Below are positions 5,619 through 6,187 of a stretch of DNA of 6,187 nt, piece by piece. Every line of letters begins with the position of its first letter. Position 1 is the first letter of the stretch. The stretch is from Lysinibacillus sp. (GTDB taxonomy: Bacteria > Bacillota > Bacilli > Bacillales_A > Planococcaceae), in assembly GCA_012735355.1 (NCBI GenBank), contig JAAYHP010000633.1, positions 1 through 6,187 of the forward strand. Direction: 5' to 3'. Below the pieces are notes generated by a model that made no database searches, was not told the DNA's origin, and saw nothing but the letters and a program-made list of their open reading frames with translations. The position numbers were made by a program, and so were the translations under genes.

Positions 5619-6187
5619 ATGGCTGTGCAATCAATGGAAACAATCGTAAATTTAGCAAAACATCGTGGATTTGTTTTTCCAGGATCTGAAATTTATGGAG
5701 GTCTTGCAAACACATGGGATTACGGTCCACTAGGTGTAGAACTAAAAAACAATATTAAAAAAGCATGGTGGCAGAAATTCGTTCAAGAATCACCTTATAA
5801 CGTTGGACTTGATGCTGCCATCTTAATGAATCCTCGCACATGGGTTGCTTCTGGTCACGTTGGAAACTTCAATGACCCGATGATCGACTGTAAACAATGT
5901 AAAGCGAGACACCGTGCAGATAAATTAATTGAAGAAGCTGCCTATGCAAAAGGTGATGAAATTATCGTTGATGGAATGTCTTTCGACAAAATGAAAGAAG
6001 TCATGGAACAATACGATGTACACTGCCCTGACTGTGGTGCAAAAGATTTCACTGACATTCGTCAATTCAATTTAATGTTTAAAACTCACCAAGGTGTAAC
6101 AGAAGGTTCAACAAACGAAATTTATTTACGTCCAGAAACAGCACAAGGTATTTTTGTGAACTTTAAAAATGTTCAACGTTCTATGCG
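5619..6187 (+). CDS. glyQS: Glycyl-tRNA synthetase, single-chain alpha2 class II type, 5' part only
   Basis: The enzyme charges tRNA-Gly with glycine using ATP, in the cytoplasm. The window holds 189 complete codons and the frame stays open at the right edge; the family is usually about 460 residues, so more than half is missing. Recognisable parts are [20 protein letters not shown] (16-35), [16 protein letters not shown] (36-51) and [14 protein letters not shown] (71-84). Next come two pairs of cysteines, C91/C94 and C136/C139 (CKQC and CPDC), which look like the zinc-binding insertion. [10 protein letters not shown] (150-159) and the conserved [17 protein letters not shown] (169-185) of the catalytic core follow. 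This is the single-polypeptide type found in staphylococci and some Bacillales, not the GlyQ/GlyS heterotetramer of B. subtilis. It stands alone on the plus strand, divergent from ccpN, and is controlled by the T-box at 5360-5583. The start is set by AGGAGG at 5606-5611. Confidence 0.97.
   Translation, partial: MAVQSMETIVNLAKHRGFVFPGSEIYGGLANTWDYGPLGVELKNNIKKAWWQKFVQESPYNVGLDAAILMNPRTWVASGHVGNFNDPMIDCKQCKARHRADKLIEEAAYAKGDEIIVDGMSFDKMKEVMEQYDVHCPDCGAKDFTDIRQFNLMFKTHQGVTEGSTNEIYLRPETAQGIFVNFKNVQRSM

Noticed and set aside
1..6187. A novel multi-gene system, mobile element, CRISPR array or defence island
   Set aside because: Every long frame on the coding strands is a core gene or the edge membrane protein. 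There are no transposase, integrase or phage-like genes, no spaced repeats, and no shift in base composition suggesting an insertion.

Overview
The window looks like ordinary housekeeping chromosome from an AT-rich, low-GC Gram-positive bacterium (Firmicutes, order Bacillales). A Planococcaceae-type genus such as Lysinibacillus or Ureibacillus is my best guess. The reasons are a nearly canonical Bacillus-type SigA C-terminus, a Bacillus-type DnaG, the CcpN/YqfL regulator pair, strong AGGAGG ribosome binding sites, and a glycine T-box in front of a single-chain glycyl-tRNA synthetase. The genus is inference; the order is well supported.

Layout from left to right. At 1-433 (minus) is the 5' part of a small multi-pass membrane protein gene that runs off the left edge. 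At 541-566 is the Rho-independent terminator of sigA. At 571-1695 (minus) is sigA (rpoD), and at 1727-3544 (minus) is dnaG. Positions 3545-3723 hold the dnaG-sigA promoter region, with a sigma-A-type promoter at 3671-3699 and a strong sigma-H-like promoter at 3574-3602. At 3724-3747 is the terminator of the upstream operon. At 3751-4575 (minus) is the YqfL/PDRP-family kinase-phosphotransferase gene, with a TTG start. At 4588-5226 (minus) is ccpN, with a GTG start. Positions 5227-5618 are a divergent control region with back-to-back promoters and a complete glycine T-box riboswitch. At 5619-6187 (plus) is the 5' third or so of glyQS, which runs off the right edge.

The genes form three transcription units: ccpN-yqfL (control of gluconeogenesis and PEP metabolism), dnaG-sigA (the macromolecular-synthesis pair of primase and primary sigma factor), and the divergent glyQS, controlled by uncharged tRNA-Gly. 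Compared with my memory of B. subtilis, where glyQ-glyS, ccpN, yqfL, yqxD, dnaG and sigA all run the same way, this window has a single-chain GlyRS in the opposite orientation and no yqxD between yqfL and dnaG.

I found no mobile element, CRISPR array, toxin-antitoxin or defence module, and no sign of a new multi-gene system. The points most worth a second look are regulatory: the sigma-H-like promoter, the overlapping divergent promoters, the compensated base change in the T-box antiterminator, and the palindrome at the dnaG-sigA junction.
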